Positions 61,659-64,000 of a DNA stretch of 64,000 nt are shown here, in pieces. The DNA is from Oribacterium sp. KHPX15 (GTDB taxonomy: Bacteria > Bacillota > Clostridia > Lachnospirales > Lachnospiraceae). Every line of letters starts with the position of its first letter. Position 1 is the first letter of the stretch. The notes under the pieces were generated by a model. The model did not search any database and was not told where the DNA came from. It saw only the letters and a program-made list of their open reading frames with translations. Location of the stretch: NCBI RefSeq assembly GCF_900107835.1, contig NZ_FNRG01000011.1:42874-106873 (forward strand), read 5' to 3'. Position numbers and translations under genes: made by a program.

Positions 61659-62234
61659 ATGTGGTACGTGATCCAGACAATGAAAGGCAAAGAATACAAA
61701 GCTGCCGAAGAAGTTCGATGCGATGTGGCGGCAGAAGATGAAGCCGTATTTGTATTGGAAAACGAAATGGAATACAAAGTAAACGGAGGCTGGATCAAAG
61801 ACACTAATCCGTTTTTCCCGGGATATATATTTGCAGATCTAAATTCTGATATGGCTGAAGACTTTGATTATAGATTAAGAAAAGAAAAACATCCTTTAAA
61901 GCTACTCCGGGTGGACGACATAATCACACCCATCAGACCGGAGGAAGAGGAATATCTCAAAAGACTTGGCGGTGAAGAACATATCGTCCGGAATTCAGAA
62001 GGATATCGTGTAGATGATATGATCGAGATAACCTCAGGATCATTTAAAGGCTGGACAGGGGAAATCAGGAAACTTGACCGCCATAAAAGAAGAGCTACCA
62101 TATGTGTAACTATGATGGGACGAGAGGTGGAAGTGAACATCGGACTTGAAATCGTGAAGTTTATTTCCGGAGATCAGCTCGGGGGAGAAGATGGATTTGA
62201 CCGTGAGAATATGGCGAGAATAGTGAAGGCTTAG
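61659..62234 (+). CDS. loaP: LoaP/NusG-like transcription antiterminator
   Basis: The 191-aa protein is a specialised NusG paralogue. It has an N-terminal NGN domain (MWYVIQTMKGKEYKAAEE, FFPGYIFADL) and a C-terminal KOW domain (MIEITSGSFKGWTGEIRKLDRHKRRA). Such paralogues (LoaP, UpxY, RfaH types) promote read-through of long polysaccharide or secondary-metabolite operons. Known LoaP proteins act on a hairpin in the target leader RNA. The start is ATG 61659 after AAGGGGTGAT, and a TATAGT lies at 61622. It is followed by a terminator. Its likely target operon lies to the right, outside the window. Confidence 0.85.
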   Translation: MWYVIQTMKGKEYKAAEEVRCDVAAEDEAVFVLENEMEYKVNGGWIKDTNPFFPGYIFADLNSDMAEDFDYRLRKEKHPLKLLRVDDIITPIRPEEEEYLKRLGGEEHIVRNSEGYRVDDMIEITSGSFKGWTGEIRKLDRHKRRATICVTMMGREVEVNIGLEIVKFISGDQLGGEDGFDRENMARIVKA

Positions 62235-62250
62235 GTTGATAAACATGAAA

Positions 62251-62283
62251 GGGCTATGGCATCTAAACATGCCATAGCTTTTT
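62251..62283 (+). terminator. loaP terminator
   Basis: GCTATGGCAT (62253-62262) pairs perfectly with ATGCCATAGC (62269-62278), followed by TTTTT. Confidence 0.95.
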
Positions 62284-62346
62284 AGTCAAATGAATTCATG
62301 TGCTCTATGCATTTCCATTAAAGTATCACGAACATTATTTCTAGGC

Positions 62347-63318
62347 TCACTTTGTCGCTAGTGACATTAATGAAGTGACAAATTCTCTGGTCACATCATA
62401 TTTTTTGATAATTTTTTGAATGATATCCTCGTCAGATTCGCCATATTCGCGGTAAACCTCAACTGCACTTGTTATTTTGTCTCTTTGTTCTTTTTTCTTT
62501 AAAGATTCACACATATCAATTTTAGTCTCCTTTCGCTCAAATTCCAGATCAAGTTTAGCAGCTTCTTTGATAAAGAAGGCTGCATCAGAATCAATTTTTC
62601 TGTGGTTTGTCTTCTCAATTATTTTATCGGCATCAACTTTCTGATGCTTGATTATCTGCATGGCCAAGCCTAAATCTGTTTGGAATTTTCCGAAATCTTC
62701 CTCGTCCATATCTGCAGCCGATATAATGTTTAGCTTATAATCATTTAGGAATGGGATGAGTCTCTTATCGTATACATCCATCATATCAAAAAGACTTCTT
62801 GGACCATCCTAGGGATCAGCCCCGACATATATCACAGCTGTAATTATTGGAACCAGTTTATCGCTTTTTCGAAAGCCGGATAAAAATTCATCACTTGTAA
62901 GTTTTATCTTGAGGATTCCATCTTCAGCATACAACTCAGCATCATTTTTGTGTAGCCTTTTTTTCTTCTTGAAAGACTTTCTTGCCTCTTCAACCTGATT
63001 AGAATAACCTATCCAATCGTATAATCCGTTTTTTATAGGCATGGCATAATGGACATTTCCCTGGATTTCTGCACCCAATATTACATAGATGGCTTTTCCA
63101 TCTGTCTTGGCTTCCCATATTCGTAGCAGATCTCTGTATTTCTGAACCGGTAAATGTGCATTATTTCCGTAAGGGACAGTGATTTGAGAAGTATCCATTT
63201 CATGTAAGTTGGTTGGGTTTAAAATAGGCTCTCCATCATAGAGAAGAAAATTGAAAGCATCTGCAAATGCTTCCTTTTTTCCTAAGAATTTTTTTGCTTC
63301 AGTATCAAGTGCGCCCAC
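62347..63318 (-). pseudogene. Rpn/PD-(D/E)XK nuclease-family gene interrupted by one amber codon
   Basis: Read on the minus strand, the frame opens MGALDTEAKKFLGKKEAFADAF and runs 169 codons to a TAG at 62811-62809. It continues in the same frame with DGPRSLFDMMDVYDKRLIPF for 153 more codons. Together the halves give the normal layout of Rpn-family putative nucleases (recombination-promoting, transposase-related), which are abundant in Lachnospiraceae. Relatives typically have Trp at this place (...GADxWDGP), so one TGG to TAG change explains the break. It is the only minus-strand gene in the window and separates loaP from what follows. Suppression of the stop is possible but unproven. Confidence 0.8.
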
Positions 63319-64000
63319 TGATTTACCTACACTTTCTATTCAAACTTATTCTGGCTTAACTATCAAATCTGTATAATAAAGAACGACTGTTCCGGAAGAT
63401 TTTTATAGATTAAAAATGTCGAATGTTTTTGAATTAGTTTTCAGATGTGAGCATCATAGCATAGCCTAAATAGTTTTCAAATAGTCTAAATTCAGACTAC
63501 ATGACGCTTTTCTGCATGCCATTATGTTCCCCTTATGAAAGAATCTTTTTATGACGAAAATACAAGTATAGGCTTACAGGATTTGTTAAAAAGGGATGGT
63601 TTTTCTATAAAGTAAGGACTTTACAACCCTCCCGGATAAGACGAAGTAGTGTTGCTTTTGAAAAACAGAAGTTATAAAATATTTATAAATAGAGAAAATA
63701 TTTTTTAATGTTTCGGGCGAGGAAGATATCTCAAGAATTCAAGAAGCTGAAGAACAAAGTGTCGTGTTAGGCGCATGGCGGGAGACAGTGGACATAGCAA
63801 GAGCGAGGGTGACTGAATGAAGTCATCATGGCGAAGCTATGGGTAGAGAGTCGATTATTAGATAACTTTTGTAAAACAACATATGCGTACATTATGATAG
63901 AATTATAACTCAAACTTCCCACACCCAAAAGGTGTGATGCACCTTGAAAACTCTATACTTTAGACAAATAAAAAGGCATAGGTCGCTTTCAAATAAGGTA
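63319..64000. other. Right-end intergenic region, possible structured leader
   Basis: No gene is supported. A small TAGTCT/AGACTA hairpin is at 63483-63500. From about 63720 the composition changes to purine-rich, with nested small stems (TGACT/AGTCA near 63810, CATGGC/GCTATG near 63828-63842). At 63929-63945 AAGGTG pairs with CACCTT, and TTGAAAAC follows. This could be the 5' leader of an operon starting beyond the window. Confidence 0.4.

Noticed and set aside
63929..63960. 16S-23S spacer signature (CACCTTGAAAAC)
   Set aside because: A short match only. No 16S sequence precedes it and no 23S start is visible before the edge.

Overview
The window looks like a chromosomal segment of a strictly anaerobic, low-to-mid GC Firmicute of the family Lachnospiraceae, probably close to Butyrivibrio or Pseudobutyrivibrio. 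The reasons are gene content (oxygen-independent NrdD/NrdG, a mraZ-rsmH-ftsL division cluster, DUF975 and Rpn-type proteins), strong AGGAGG-type ribosome binding sites, and the very frequent CTT leucine codon in tuf and fusA. Every gene except one broken gene at the right end lies on the + strand, so the window is probably on one leading-strand arm.

Layout. 1-5400: end of a gene that is probably rpoC, then rpsL-rpsG-fusA-tuf. 5800-7850: a secreted repeat protein and a membrane partner. 8100-19750: queA, an RluF-like pseudouridine synthase, a divergent NAD+ DNA ligase, an MBOAT/SGNH acyl-modification pair, lgt, and a FIST-sensor hybrid histidine kinase. 19750-23350: an AT-rich accessory island with an AlbA/Schlafen-type protein under a 12-bp iteron promoter, a probable McrB remnant and an integrase missing its 3' half, ending against ychF. 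24450-25190: a 155-nt near-perfect hairpin with its own terminator. 25190-35830: the division and cell-wall cluster mraZ-rsmH-ftsL-ftsI-mraY-murD-ftsW-ftsQ-ftsZ, with no murG. 36000-39000: prfC and pepV. 39440-42520: tRNA-Leu(AAG) and metNIQ. 43130-48320: nrdD, tat genes and nrdG. 48580-52780: two tandem chemoreceptors. 52860-57360: DUF975 protein, nrdR, aroD, an NlpC/P60 hydrolase and a DUF5610-like protein. 57630-62230: a possible CDP-polyol cassette followed by a LoaP/NusG-type antiterminator. 62350-63320: an Rpn-family gene broken by one amber codon.

The most unusual signal is non-coding. Three intergenic regions (237-620, 39057-39335, 45517-45870) hold the same kind of array: TGASTCA cores in alternating orientation, with centres every 26-27 bp and a 53-bp full period. 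Only the cores and short flanks are conserved. Arrays 2 and 3 follow a terminator-like hairpin, array 1 follows a good terminator, and all three sit upstream of a promoter. I know no named family that matches; a dedicated DNA-binding protein is the simplest reading.

Other notable signals are the TTGGTAAA iterons that recur in frame inside the gene they flank, a candidate leaderless ftsQ transcript placed inside a terminator loop, a NrdR box pair before nrdD with nrdR itself 11 kb away, MraZ boxes before mraZ, and a rare A34 leucine tRNA.
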